A DNA stretch of 64,000 bases from Candidatus Obscuribacter sp. (GTDB lineage Bacteria; Cyanobacteriota; Vampirovibrionia; Obscuribacterales; Obscuribacteraceae), in NCBI GenBank assembly GCA_016718315.1, contig JADKDV010000003.1, positions 1-64,000 on the forward strand. Direction: 5' to 3'. The position numbers and the translations under genes are program-made. The first letter of the stretch is position 1. Each line of letters starts with the position of its first letter. This document shows positions 44,121 to 54,600 of the stretch, one piece after another. The notes under the pieces are model-generated. The model saw only the letters and a program-made list of their open reading frames with translations. It made no database searches and was not told the origin of the DNA.

Positions 44121-45674
44121 TTGGAAGAAGACCGGGAAAAAAAGGATTTTACTTTCTGGCTTTTAACGGCTCTTCTTTTTGTGCTGGTCATAGTCTCAGT
44201 GAGACTTTTGCATCCGCAAGCAATATGCGGCGATACAGCTATGTATTTGCTTTGTGGCCGTTTGATTTTGGCGGGGCAGAGTCCTTATGACCAGTTTATT
44301 GACCTCAATCCCCCACTGATCAACTATCTCAATGTAGTACCGGCTCTCCTGGCTGATTTGCTGCATTGTCCCCTGACTATTGCCGGTATCATGGTAATGG
44401 CAGCAGTAACCGCTCTCAGTGTCGCTGTTACTGCACTGGTTTTAAGATTGGCCAGCCAAAAATTAGGACTGTCTTTTGCGCTTCTTGGCGCACCGGTGAT
44501 TCTTTCTCTTGCTGTTTTTTCTGCTTTTTTAGGCATTGATTACGGACAAAGAGAGCATCTCATAGCCCTTTTGTTTTTTCCTTTTTTCTTTATGCGATGG
44601 TTGACCTGGCGCCTTGCTGCCAGCCAGTCTCAATCTCAATCGAGCAGTGCAGGCCAGCACTGGCTTTTAAAAGCCTTTATTGGCACTGCTTTTGGTCTGG
44701 CTCTTTCGCTCAAGCCCTATGTCATTATTTTTCCTCTTTTGCTTGAGCTGTACTGGTTAGTGCGCTACCGCACCTGGCGATCATTACTGTCAATAGAAAT
44801 GCTCACGGTTTTTGTGGTGCCGCTGATTTATCTGGCGTGGTCGCAGTTTTTGTTTGCCGGGCCAGGTCGCGAGAATTTTTATCACTTTATTGTGCCGCTT
44901 GTTTTGCAAAACTATTGTGCTCTAAACAGTCTCAGTGTAGCCATGGTCAATCTATTCTGGCTGCCCACTTTGGTCGTTTTGCTTATGGTATTGCCTGCTA
45001 CTTTTTTCTTGCCCCGTGGTTGCGGGCTGAGGGCGCCAATGGCTCTGGTGCTGGCTACTTCCCTATCTTATGTTGAGTTGCAGACTTTATTTTGGCCTTA
45101 CCACGCAATATTTTTGCATCTCTTTATTGCTACCACCATATTTATTTTGCTTGCTAACTTAGGTCGTCCTGGCCTCTGGCAAAGACGTTTGCTTTTGCTC
45201 TTTAGCGCCATTCTGGCTCTTGTTGTGCCTTTGTCCTGGTGGCTTATAGTGGATGGCAAAATCAACAAAAACTGGCAAGCAGTTTTTAACCGTCGAGCAA
45301 AATGCGGTGACCGTGTTTTGCTTTTGCACTGTGGCACCATGCCCTGGTATGAATATTCTGTAGATCGCGGGCTATTGCCGGGATGCCGATATTTGTGGGC
45401 ATTTCCGGTGCGGATGTTGCAATATCAAAAGGCTTTTGCCAAAACTGAAGCAAAAAAGAATGAGGCCGAGCAAGCGCTGAGCAAAGTGGTAAGCGAAATT
45501 GGCGAAGATATGGACCGCCTCAAGCCCCGTTTTATTTTTCTCTATCGTCCTGCGCCAATGGATGAACAGCCGGTGATGTATGAGTTTTATGCAGAGCATG
45601 GTCTAAAAAGCCGACTTGAGCAATACCAAATAGTATTTGAAGAAGGTGGCTTTGTCGTATTTGAAAAGAAGTGA
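44121..45674 (+). CDS. GT39-like membrane glycosyltransferase (second locus)
   Basis: A 517-residue polytopic membrane protein from TTG 44121. Its first loop after helix 1 has CGDTAMYLLCGRLILAGQSPYD, with the acidic residue and GxxPY pattern of GT-C enzymes; NPPLINYLNVVPALL follows. About ten membrane helices continue to residue 385, and a soluble tail (about 385-517) ends the protein. Probable polyprenyl-phosphate-sugar or similar transferase acting outside the inner membrane. It follows an SDR gene, paralleling the pair at 13.8-16.3 kb. Confidence 0.65.
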   Translation: MEEDREKKDFTFWLLTALLFVLVIVSVRLLHPQAICGDTAMYLLCGRLILAGQSPYDQFIDLNPPLINYLNVVPALLADLLHCPLTIAGIMVMAAVTALSVAVTALVLRLASQKLGLSFALLGAPVILSLAVFSAFLGIDYGQREHLIALLFFPFFFMRWLTWRLAASQSQSQSSSAGQHWLLKAFIGTAFGLALSLKPYVIIFPLLLELYWLVRYRTWRSLLSIEMLTVFVVPLIYLAWSQFLFAGPGRENFYHFIVPLVLQNYCALNSLSVAMVNLFWLPTLVVLLMVLPATFFLPRGCGLRAPMALVLATSLSYVELQTLFWPYHAIFLHLFIATTIFILLANLGRPGLWQRRLLLLFSAILALVVPLSWWLIVDGKINKNWQAVFNRRAKCGDRVLLLHCGTMPWYEYSVDRGLLPGCRYLWAFPVRMLQYQKAFAKTEAKKNEAEQALSKVVSEIGEDMDRLKPRFIFLYRPAPMDEQPVMYEFYAEHGLKSRLEQYQIVFEEGGFVVFEKK

Positions 45675-45714
45675 AGTGGTACTTTGAGCTAAAATATTAG
45701 CCGTTGGAGCAATT

Positions 45715-47535
45715 ATGACTTTTAGATCTGGCGCAAAAAGTATTAAATCTGCTGGGCTTTTGATTTTATCTCTAGTCCTTTCTCAAAGTCAGGCAATCGC
45801 TGAGGGCGGTGGCTCTCTGGTGCACTGGCGTAGCTTTGACGACTCTATCTTTGCCGAGGCCAAGCGTGACAATAAGTTGGTCTTGCTTGACCTTGAGGCA
45901 GTCTGGTGCCACTGGTGTCATGTCATGGACGAGAAGACTTATGCCGATCGTTCTATTGCAGACATACTGGCCAGCAAATACATCTGTATTAAGGTAGACC
46001 AGGACGCCCAGCCCGATCTCTCTAACAAGTACGAGGAATACGGCTGGCCCGCTACTATCATTTTTGATGGCGATGGGCGCGAAATAGCCAAGCGTTCAGG
46101 CTATATCAATCCTGAAAAAATGAAAAACTTGCTTACTGCCGTAATCAAAGATCCCACACCTGAGCCTGATGATAGTGCCAAAGTCGCTACTGTGGATAAT
46201 GTGCTAACCAGCAAGGACAAGCTTGCCGATATAGCCGATGGCAAGTTACCAGAGCGCCTCAAGCAGGAGCTTATTGATAAGCACCTGGCTGGTTATGACT
46301 CTAAATATGGTGGCTGGGGTACTTATCAAAAATTTTTAGATAGCGATAGTGTTGAATACAGTCTGCTCTTAGGCAATGGTGGAGATAAAGCGGCGCTAGC
46401 TCGAGCCAAAAAGAGTCTGGACGGCGAGCTTAACTTACTCGATCCGGCCTTTGGTGGACTTTATCAATACAGTACAGATGGCGACTGGCAACACCCGCAC
46501 TACGAAAAAATCATGCAGACCCAGGCCGATGGTTTGAGGGCTTACGCTCTTGCCTACAGTGTCTATAACGATAAACGCTATCTCAGTGCTGCTAAATCTA
46601 TCGCTGCCTACTTGCAAGACTATCTCACTGCTCCAGATGGAGCCTTTTACACCAGCCAGGATGCCGACCTGGTTAAGGGGCAGCACTCAGAGGACTATTT
46701 TGCTCTGACCGCCCAAAAGCGCCTTAAGCTCGGCCTGCCGCGCATAGACAAGCATAACTACAGCCGCGAAAACGGCTGGGCAATAACGGCTCTGGCTGCT
46801 CTGTACGGAGCCAGTGGTGAAAGCGAGTATCTCAAACAGGCTAAAAGAGCTTGCGACTGGGTTGTTGCTAATCGGTCAATATCGGGTGGTGGCTTCAGTC
46901 ACGATGCTCGCAATTTTTCCGGTCCTTATTTGGGCGATACCTTGTCTATGGGGCGGGCTTTTGTTGCACTTTATCAGGCTACTGCTGACCGACGTTATTT
47001 GCTTCAAGCCAGAGCCTGTGCCGACTTTATCGACAAGCACTTCAGGGCTGACTCTGGCTTTGTCACATCAGATGCCACTGCCAGTAGGGTCGTAAAGCCG
47101 GTCGCCCTATTGGACGAAAACATTATCCTGTGTCGCTTTGCTAATCAGCTCAATCAGCTCACTGGTGAAGCTAAGTACCGCGCTATGAGTGATCATGCCC
47201 TGGCCTATCTAGCCACACCGGCGGCTGCTTATAAGCGCAAAATACTAGTGGCCGGTATACTGCTCGCTAATAGAGAAGCAAACACTGTGCCATTGCATAT
47301 TACTGTTGTAGGCGCCAAATCTGATCCACAGGCACAATTGCTTTTTGCCTGCGCTCTCAAATTGCCTCAGGTCTATAAGCGCATTGAATGGTACGATCCC
47401 TCCGAAGGTCCCATGCCCAATCCCGATACAGAGCTGCCTGCCATGCCCCGAGCCTGTGCCTTCGTTTGCAGTGATGGACGCTGTTCATCGCCCAGCTACG
47501 ACGGCGAAGCCTTGAAAAAAGCCAGTCAGTTATAA
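45715..47535 (+). CDS. DUF255 (YyaL/SSP411) thioredoxin-fold protein, secreted
   Basis: A 606-residue protein with a signal peptide (residues 1-30) rather than the cytosolic form usual for the family. The thioredoxin-like domain has the CxxC site WCHWCHVMDEKTY (Cys about 65 and 68). The rest is an alpha/alpha-barrel like cellobiose 2-epimerases (YGGWGTYQKFLDS, GGLYQYSTDGDWQHPHYEKI, SQDADLVKGQHSEDYFAL). The catalytic role of the family is not settled. A ribosome site (TTGGAG) precedes ATG. Next to the DUF547 gene, with 22 bp between. Confidence 0.85.
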   Translation: MTFRSGAKSIKSAGLLILSLVLSQSQAIAEGGGSLVHWRSFDDSIFAEAKRDNKLVLLDLEAVWCHWCHVMDEKTYADRSIADILASKYICIKVDQDAQPDLSNKYEEYGWPATIIFDGDGREIAKRSGYINPEKMKNLLTAVIKDPTPEPDDSAKVATVDNVLTSKDKLADIADGKLPERLKQELIDKHLAGYDSKYGGWGTYQKFLDSDSVEYSLLLGNGGDKAALARAKKSLDGELNLLDPAFGGLYQYSTDGDWQHPHYEKIMQTQADGLRAYALAYSVYNDKRYLSAAKSIAAYLQDYLTAPDGAFYTSQDADLVKGQHSEDYFALTAQKRLKLGLPRIDKHNYSRENGWAITALAALYGASGESEYLKQAKRACDWVVANRSISGGGFSHDARNFSGPYLGDTLSMGRAFVALYQATADRRYLLQARACADFIDKHFRADSGFVTSDATASRVVKPVALLDENIILCRFANQLNQLTGEAKYRAMSDHALAYLATPAAAYKRKILVAGILLANREANTVPLHITVVGAKSDPQAQLLFACALKLPQVYKRIEWYDPSEGPMPNPDTELPAMPRACAFVCSDGRCSSPSYDGEALKKASQL

Positions 47536-47557
47536 GTGAATATCAAGTGAGGTCAAA

Positions 47558-48529
47558 ATGAGTTGGCTCAAAAATAAAATAGCAATCTCTCTTTTGCTCA
47601 GCACTTTTGCCTCTGCGCACATGACGCAAGCGCTGGCCGGTCAGGTCGGCAAGCCTTCCACCAGCCCAGCAAGTGCAGCAGCCGGGAGTGATAGTACTGC
47701 CCAAAAAGGCAAGAGCGTAGACAAAAAAATTGTGCGCCATTTTGATCAAGACTATAAGGCCTATGCTCGTGAACTCAGTCAATATGTGGAGTTTGGCAAT
47801 GTCCACTACAATAAATGGAAAGCCCATCAAATTGGTCTAGATAAGTTTCTCAAAGCGATAGAGCATCTCGATCCTAAGGAGTATGAGACTTTTAGTCGTG
47901 ACGAAAAGTTGGCATTCTGGCTCAACACTTATAACGCTTTGACGATTAAAACAGTGTTGGACTATTATCCGATACATGGCACTTTGAGCCAGTATCCGCC
48001 CGATAGCTTCCGCCAAATTCCCAATGATTGGGAGTCGGTGCAGTTTAAGGTAATGGGCTCTGGTATTACGCTCTATGCTATTGAGCACGAAAAAATCAGA
48101 CGTGATCTAGCCGATCCACGCACCCACTTTGCTGAGGTCTGCGCCTCACGTAGCTGCGCTCAAATCACAAAAGAGCCTTTTATTGGAGCAAAACTGCAAA
48201 CTCAACTCGATGATGCCACCAGGCGGTTTATGGCAGACAGTGACAATATATTGATAGATCCAGCCAAAGATACTTTTATGGCTTCCAAAATATTTTCCTG
48301 GTTTACTCTCGATTTTGCCCCGCGTGGTGCCCTCAAGCCAGTCAGTGGCAATGCTTTTGCTCCGCCTCAAGACGAAGACATCATCGCTGACTATGTAACG
48401 CCCTTTTTGAGCGATAGCCAAAAAAAGGCGCTGGCCCAGGTGCGACAGGCCAAGCCAATGCACTTTGACTATTTGCCTTATGACTGGGCGCTAAACGATG
48501 CCGATAACGCCGGCATCACTAAAAATTAG
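47558..48529 (+). CDS. DUF547 secreted protein
   Basis: A 323-residue protein with a signal peptide (residues 1-27, TQALAG), a low-complexity Ser/Ala linker, and a DUF547 domain. The domain shows FWLNTYNALTIKTVLDYYPI, LYAIEHEKIRRDLADPRTHF, then VCASRSCAQITKEPF; DUF547 is named for such His/Cys-containing blocks. Function unknown. Same strand and short spacing suggest co-transcription with the DUF255 gene. Confidence 0.85.
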   Translation: MSWLKNKIAISLLLSTFASAHMTQALAGQVGKPSTSPASAAAGSDSTAQKGKSVDKKIVRHFDQDYKAYARELSQYVEFGNVHYNKWKAHQIGLDKFLKAIEHLDPKEYETFSRDEKLAFWLNTYNALTIKTVLDYYPIHGTLSQYPPDSFRQIPNDWESVQFKVMGSGITLYAIEHEKIRRDLADPRTHFAEVCASRSCAQITKEPFIGAKLQTQLDDATRRFMADSDNILIDPAKDTFMASKIFSWFTLDFAPRGALKPVSGNAFAPPQDEDIIADYVTPFLSDSQKKALAQVRQAKPMHFDYLPYDWALNDADNAGITKN

Positions 48530-48532
48530 TCT

Positions 48533-48928
48533 CTAACTGGCGTATTTGTGTTTGACCAGACCAGCAAGATTTTGCAGTCCGTCCTGGGCGTGAGGGTTTT
48601 TTTGTACTTTGGCTAGCTCACCAAGCCGATTAGCTACTTGTTGCATGTCATCTCTGTTAAATGATGACTGCGCCACCAAATCAACAAAACCTTTGATCAA
48701 GTTGAATTTGCCAGGGTTGACGTCGTTGTTACCATCTTGATTGACACCTAGCAATTGTTTGCAGGTGACGATGTCATAGGCTCTGGAGCCAGGTTCGTTG
48801 CCAGCCGCCGCTGCATTATCGGTGGGACGCATCGCCATGCGTTCGTTTTGGAACACTTCCTGGTGTTGCTGAGCCGGCTCAGGATTGCTGTCACGGTGTA
48901 TTGGATTGGGGATATCAGAGTTGCTCAT
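48533..48928 (-). CDS. Small hypothetical protein
   Basis: A 131-residue hydrophilic protein with no signal peptide. The N-terminus is disordered (NPIHRDSNPEPAQQHQEVFQ). The rest is helical with a Gly/Asn-rich turn (LLGVNQDGNNDVNPGKFNLI, SSFNRDDMQQVANRLGELAK). Family unknown. It is convergent with the DUF547 gene; only 3 bp separate their stops. Confidence 0.5.
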   Translation of the reverse strand: MSNSDIPNPIHRDSNPEPAQQHQEVFQNERMAMRPTDNAAAAGNEPGSRAYDIVTCKQLLGVNQDGNNDVNPGKFNLIKGFVDLVAQSSFNRDDMQQVANRLGELAKVQKNPHAQDGLQNLAGLVKHKYAS

Positions 48929-49011
48929 ATTAATCGCCAGTTGCTAAGTCAGTCACGCCTAAGTCTATGTACCCGCTAATCCCTATTTTTTCCCATATAG
49001 AGCCGCGTAAA

Positions 49012-50307
49012 TTAATTCCCGTTCTCAGAGCCGTCCTGTCCGGTCATATCGCCATCAAGCGAAGCGGCAATAAAATTGGCGGCAATAGCCTGTCTCAAGC
49101 TGATGCCGATAATAGGAGCCGGGTCTGGCAAGGCATTATTAAAAGCACGGTCGGCATTATTGTCAAAGTGTCCCACTAGGTGGAGTATGCGACCATCGCC
49201 AAAAGGAAAAGTGAGGGCAAGGATGCCCAGATTGCTAGCGTCATTGTCTTTCAGGAATCGGCTGCGTGCCAGGACCTGGACTTCGCGGTTGCGGACTTCA
49301 ACAGTCTGACTGCGGTTTTCTAGCTTCCAGTGGGCGACGCGTGGCACTCCAGCTAAAAGTATCGGGTCATCATCAACCACAACCGCGTCCACTACACTGT
49401 TTTCGGTGTAGCCGTTATTCCACTGGACAAAGCCTGGAAAAGCTTTGGCAATACACGAATCAAGTGCCCAGTCAGTGCTGAGCAAATATCCGCCGTGTTC
49501 TACAAATTCGCGAATCTTTTGTAGTGCCTCGCTGTCAAAATTAGCACCACAATTAACAAGCAAAATCTTGGTACGGGTCAGATCTGTTTTAGCAAGCTGC
49601 GATGAAGGAACTTTTGTCGAGGGCAGAGCAAAGTTGTGCAAAATATGTCCGCAGTCATCCCATTTGCCTTTGATTTCGACAATGGTTTCTTTGGTAAAGC
49701 GGCTACTAGCGCCTGGATGACTTTTGTCGAGCCAGAGCTTAAAAGCGGATGGCTGGATTGCCGCTGTTTTGGGTGTTTCTAAAAAGGGAGCATTGAGCAT
49801 AAATTGACTGCTCTGCTTGTCCAGTCCGCGATAGCTACGACTGTTGCCGCGAAAAGTAGATGAGCTTATGCCGCCCGTGATTACATTGGATTTGTTTTTG
49901 AGATTGACTTTGACAGTGGGTGCGGGTGGACTCAGTTCAAGCTCGTCTGCTTGTACCGGGGCTGGTCTTTGTCTGGCGCTGGCACCATAACCCTGGTTGG
50001 GCTGCTGATAGCTCTGATCATTTTGCCCTCTATCTGCCGGGCCTGGGTCTTGCGTACGATTTTGGCCATAGTCTTCTTCTACCGACGGTGCGGGGCGCAC
50101 TGGTCTTGGCGGTGGTCCTGGCATACGCGATTGATTAGGGCGCATCCTTATCTCTTCGACGTCGCCTTCAACCCAGTCTGAGTCGTTGTTTTGGGCACAG
50201 GCCAGTTGGCCTGGCAGGCTTATAAACAATGCTTGGCTGAGAGCAAGTAAATGGATAAAAGTTTTTGTCGAAGAATTTGAACGCAAAATAGCCTGCCATC
50301 TAGTCAC
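49012..50307 (-). CDS. Secreted protein with a GATase-like/DUF4159-type domain
   Basis: A 431-residue protein with a signal peptide (residues 1-39, GQLACAQN), a Pro/Gln/Arg disordered region (about 45-135), and a C-terminal alpha/beta domain. That domain shows TKILLVNCGANFDSEALQKI, REFVEHGGYLLSTDWALDSC, DPILLAGVPRVAHW, then FPFGDGRILHLVGHFDNNAD. It resembles glutamine-amidotransferase-like folds used without the amidotransferase triad. Exact family not assigned. Confidence 0.65.
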   Translation of the reverse strand: MTRWQAILRSNSSTKTFIHLLALSQALFISLPGQLACAQNNDSDWVEGDVEEIRMRPNQSRMPGPPPRPVRPAPSVEEDYGQNRTQDPGPADRGQNDQSYQQPNQGYGASARQRPAPVQADELELSPPAPTVKVNLKNKSNVITGGISSSTFRGNSRSYRGLDKQSSQFMLNAPFLETPKTAAIQPSAFKLWLDKSHPGASSRFTKETIVEIKGKWDDCGHILHNFALPSTKVPSSQLAKTDLTRTKILLVNCGANFDSEALQKIREFVEHGGYLLSTDWALDSCIAKAFPGFVQWNNGYTENSVVDAVVVDDDPILLAGVPRVAHWKLENRSQTVEVRNREVQVLARSRFLKDNDASNLGILALTFPFGDGRILHLVGHFDNNADRAFNNALPDPAPIIGISLRQAIAANFIAASLDGDMTGQDGSENGN

Positions 50308-50364
50308 AATGGCTTAGTATAACGGACAGTGGCCGCTTTAAGCTAAATGTCTTTGGGCGCTTAC

Positions 50365-50676
50365 TCAAGCACTCTTTTGTGATTCGTTGTTGTCGGTGGC
50401 TAGATCGTCAACGCTGTCCATTGCTCGTCTCAGTGAAGCCAGAGCTTTGAGATGAGGCCAGATTGTTTCTTTCATTTCTTCAAATTCGTATTCGCCAATC
50501 TGGCGACGCTCAAAACGCTTGCAGACGTCCTCCCACAGCTCAAAGAGAGCTTTGGGGTCGCAAGTTTCACGTGCCCGTTTTTGAAATGCTAGTAAGTCAA
50601 ATGCTTCGATGTTCTTAGTCCTCGTGTGTGCAACAGCCAAAAGATTGCTTTGCTTTATGGTTATAGTTTGCGCCAA
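50365..50676 (-). CDS. Small cytosolic protein of unknown function
   Basis: A 103-residue charged, helical protein (AFDLLAFQKRARETCDPKAL, ELWEDVCKRFERRQIGEYEF, KETIWPHLKALASLRRAMDS). It has no signal peptide or membrane helix. The protein-like composition and lack of overlap support it; no family is recognised. Confidence 0.5.
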   Translation of the reverse strand: MAQTITIKQSNLLAVAHTRTKNIEAFDLLAFQKRARETCDPKALFELWEDVCKRFERRQIGEYEFEEMKETIWPHLKALASLRRAMDSVDDLATDNNESQKSA

Positions 50677-50830
50677 AAACTAATCTGTTTAACACTTTGT
50701 ATATTACTAGATTGCAAAGAAACCCCGATTCTGTCAAGTTATTCTTTGGCTGAGTGTAACCGGGGGTGGTGACATATCACTGACCGACTCATTGATGATG
50801 CGCTACTGTATATCCCCTTAAAACCCCGAC

Positions 50831-50852
50831 GAGCCCAAGGTAAACCTTGAGC
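50831..50852 (-). terminator. Weak terminator-like hairpin after the 156-aa gene
   Basis: An imperfect stem around CAAGG/CCTTG (loop TAAA) extended by partial GAGCC/GCCC pairing, followed on the minus strand by GTCGGGGTTTTAA, lies about 90 bp past the stop of the gene ending at 50944. Confidence 0.35.
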
Positions 50853-50943
50853 CCGCCCCTTTTATCGAGAAAATCATTTCGATTGCCTTGGAATCGATGT
50901 CCTTAATCTAAAACAAGTTTGTGATATTTTCGTGGCACAAAAA

Positions 50944-51387
50944 CTACTTTCTAGAATTTTGATTCAAAATTCTTGCAGCGTCCGAAATTCCAGGAATTTC
51001 TAGCGCTGAAAGGTAGCTCGCGGCAGTGGTGGCGCGCTCTCTTGCTTCTTGCGGAGTCAATTCACGTTTGGGTTCTGACTTTGGTTCTTTTGAGGCCAAT
51101 TCTTTAGGTGTGTCGTAGACATCGCTTGTCTTACCGTTATAACGGAAGCGCTGCCAGGCTGAATTGTTTTCGACAGTTATGTCGAGGGGATCACCTTTGG
51201 TGTCGAGAGTGATTTTGACTTTTGCTAGATTGGGATCGTTTTCTTGTTGCTTGGCCAAATCTGCCATACGTTGTAGATGGATGCGACGATCGATGGGGTC
51301 CATGGCGTTGATTTCGGCACTCAGACTATTGTGATTGCGGGCCATCTCTAGTAAATGAGCGGGTTTATGTTCACGATCTACGTCCAT
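50944..51387 (-). CDS. Hypothetical charged protein
   Basis: About 147 residues from ATG 51387; CTGGAG lies 8 bases upstream, so I prefer it to the GTG at 51414. The N-terminal part is helical (MDVDREHKPAHLLEMARNHN, DPIDRRIHLQRMADLAKQQE). A small beta patch (AKVKITLDTKGDPLDITVEN) and a Glu/Lys/Pro linker follow, with a final helix. No signal peptide. Family unknown. It lies divergent from the 1,404-residue gene. Confidence 0.55.
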   Translation of the reverse strand: MDVDREHKPAHLLEMARNHNSLSAEINAMDPIDRRIHLQRMADLAKQQENDPNLAKVKITLDTKGDPLDITVENNSAWQRFRYNGKTSDVYDTPKELASKEPKSEPKRELTPQEARERATTAASYLSALEIPGISDAARILNQNSRK

Positions 51388-51626
51388 GATTGACTCCAGA
51401 AGAAAAAATGACACAAAGGTCAGGGGGATTGCTTACATATATAAGGGAGTTTAGTGGCATTTTTGGGTCATTGCCTTGTTGTTGTGGCACTAGTGAGCAG
51501 TTGGGGGGATTTGGCCTCTAATTGAATGGGCAGAATGTATTGGGTGGTTGATGGGCATTTCCCCATTGATGTCAGGATGTATTGCATCTAACCTTTTACT
51601 ATTGGCGGCAAGGCTATCTAATCACT

Positions 51627-54600
51627 ATGGCTAACGAGACAGAACACTTCCAAGAGTCCATCTCTGACAAGCTCCGCAATTTGCCGGGCATGGAAATTAA
51701 AGAAGGTCCTAAAACCGATCTGGTTAAGGCTATAGCCGAACACGAAAAGGCTGAAGGTCAAAAGAGCTGGTTAGATAAGACTGTGGAGCTGGTTTATAGC
51801 GCCGATAAACAGTCACTGCAAAGTCTAAAAGAGCTAGAGCGCCAGGCTACACAAAATGAAGCAAAAGGCGATACTGTCGCTCAGGCTAGACTGGCTCAGA
51901 CTGCTAAAGAGGCAATCGAAAAAGATAAAAAGGCTGTTGCTCATCAGCAAGAAGTAAATTTTTACGCCACCGGTTTTCTCAAGGCTGTACCTCTTTTTGC
52001 CATGACCAAAGGCAAAGTGCTATTTGAAGGGGCTGCTCCTTCTAAGGGTACTGTCATGCTGGCCGCTTCTATCGGTGTGCATGCGGCCGGTCAAGTCAAA
52101 GTCAGTGACCAGGGTTCTGATATTGCCATTAACGCCGCCCTTGGTGGTGCCAAAGGCTTTGCTCTCAAACAGACATTTGATTATTTGGGACCAAGGCAGA
52201 TTCTTGGTGCTTCCCGTGGCGAATATTCCAATATGGCGGCAAAAGGCGTACTGTTGGGCGGATCATCTCGTCTTTACGAGACTACTTTTAATCAAAATAC
52301 CTTTAAAGATACAACTACTGGACAAGTTGCTGTCGGTAAAGGGCTGGAAACGATTGCCAGCACTACCCTTGATCCAAGAGCTGTGGCTTTTGATGCTACT
52401 TTGTTCATGGGGGCTCATGGAGCCTTCAAAGGTCTTTCTAATGTTGCGGGGCGCGCAGTAGAAGCTTCTCCTTTGCTTTCAAAAGCTGCTCAGAGTCCTG
52501 TTGCTAACTTCCTCAGAGAAGGGCAGGTCGGGCAGAATGCTGGAATGGGTGCCACATTTGGCTTTGCCAGCGGTGGTAGCTCGGAGCTAATCCGTCAAAG
52601 ACAGGCTGGCGAAGACCTCAATATCAGTGAAATTATCAGAAAGGGTGCCTTACAGTCGCTCACTGACGCCGCTGCCGGTGCCACTGGCGCTACTGGTGTG
52701 GCCGCAACTAGAGCAGTTGGGCACATGAAGCTGGAAATCCCAGTACCCAGACCGATGACTCCACCGCGCACTTTTGCCGGTGAAGAGACACCTTTGATAC
52801 CGCCAGAATCTGCTCCTGTAAATGCTGGTGAAGTGGCCAAACCCCAGGCTGTTGCCGAGGCTGCACCTGCCAATGAGCGTGCCCTTGTCGAACCTGTTGT
52901 TGGTGAGACTGCTGCTAAAGCTCCTGCCGAACAAGTTGCTGTCAGCGATCCCGCCAGAGTAGCAGAGCCTGTCGCCACTGCCGAGCGTGTAGTTGAGCCA
53001 GCTAAAGCACCTGCGGTAGGAGAAGAAACAGTCAAGGTGGATTTGGCTGGACAGAACGGTCCCCATGTTGAAACACCACTGGAAGCTGCCGCGCAACCTA
53101 AAGGCATCCTTTCTCACGAAGCTGGAATAGCGCGCAAAGCTAGCTATGAAATGTCAGCGGCGCAAAAACCAATATTTGAAGAAGGCATAAAACTTTTAGG
53201 TGGTGTATTTAGCGGACGAGCCACGGCTAGTGATGTCACTCAGTTTTTAGAGTACGGTGCTACACGCGGTCAGGCTGTCAAAGCTCAGTTAGAGCAGATG
53301 GCTGGTGACTATAAAGAGCTAGGCAATGTGCGTGCTCAGCGGCTACTGGAAGTAGCTATCAATAATACGCCCGAAAATATTGCCCTGGCTGAGGCTGGTT
53401 ATAACCTGGCTAGAGCCGCTGGACAGGGCGAGAGATTTGGTCCAGAGCATCAGCAGTTGATAGAGTTTGCTTATGGCCAGGGACGGGGTGCTCAGGAGCC
53501 TGTTCGTGTACTCAGTGAACTAATAGGAGATCCGCCTACTAACCAGGTTTTGGGTGAGGTCTATGCTGGCGCCAATGGACTGATGCGGGGCGATGGTGTG
53601 CAACCTCCAATCGACTATAGCAAGGCTGATCCGCAAGCTAAGGACTTCCTCGAAGCTATTACCGCGCACCAACCCACTAACGCTGCTGAGCACAATAATC
53701 TTGTGAAGGGCGTTTCGGACTGGGCTGATTATTTTTATAATGATCACGGAGTACTGCATCAGCTCGGGCGCACTACTCCATATGGCGTTATTGCTTCGGC
53801 CGTAGACGCCAAACTCGGTACTGATTATTTTGGTCAATTTCCAAAGAGTCATGTCATTGAGCGTCCTCCCATTATTCATCCCACACCAATTGCACCGGTG
53901 GCTCAAGGCGTTGACCTGGCAGCCTTAGGTGAGGCGGCTAAACCCACTCCCGGTGTGGTTAAAGATATCGATGCTGTGGTTGGCGAACCTCTACCAGCAG
54001 CGGTGGACAAGCCTATTGCCCCTGAGCAAGCAACTCAGCCAGCGCCTGAAACTCGCACTGCCGAACAGGCACGTGATACCACAAACGTTGGTCCAGCAGT
54101 TGATCATACTCCTGGTAATATGCGGATTTATCCAGAGCGACTCTTTGGCGAATTTGAAAACACTCAGGGACCGATGAAACAGTCCCGTGCTCATTTGCTG
54201 GCGGACCATATCGGTCAGCTCACTGATGCCCAATTTGTTAAATGGCTAGAATATCTCTATCAACCTGCACAAGGCACTAGTGGTGCCACCAACTTGCAAC
54301 GTATGGGCTTGCCTGGCAGCCATATCCTGGCTAGACCAGAAATTCAGGCAGTGGTGACCAATCCCGAGAGAGCGGCCATTGATGTCACCACACTAAAAAA
54401 TCTGATGAGTCAGCCAGCCAAATTGCAGTCGGGTGATTTGCCCGAAGAAATCAAACATCATATCGCTTACCGCCTGGACTATGCCACTCAGCAACAGCGT
54501 CTTGCCCTTGATACCAATCCTGAGACTGCTAATGCCGAGCTCAACTGGCCCAAGATATTGAGAGATGCAATACCATCATGGTATGCCAAAACTCTGCGCG

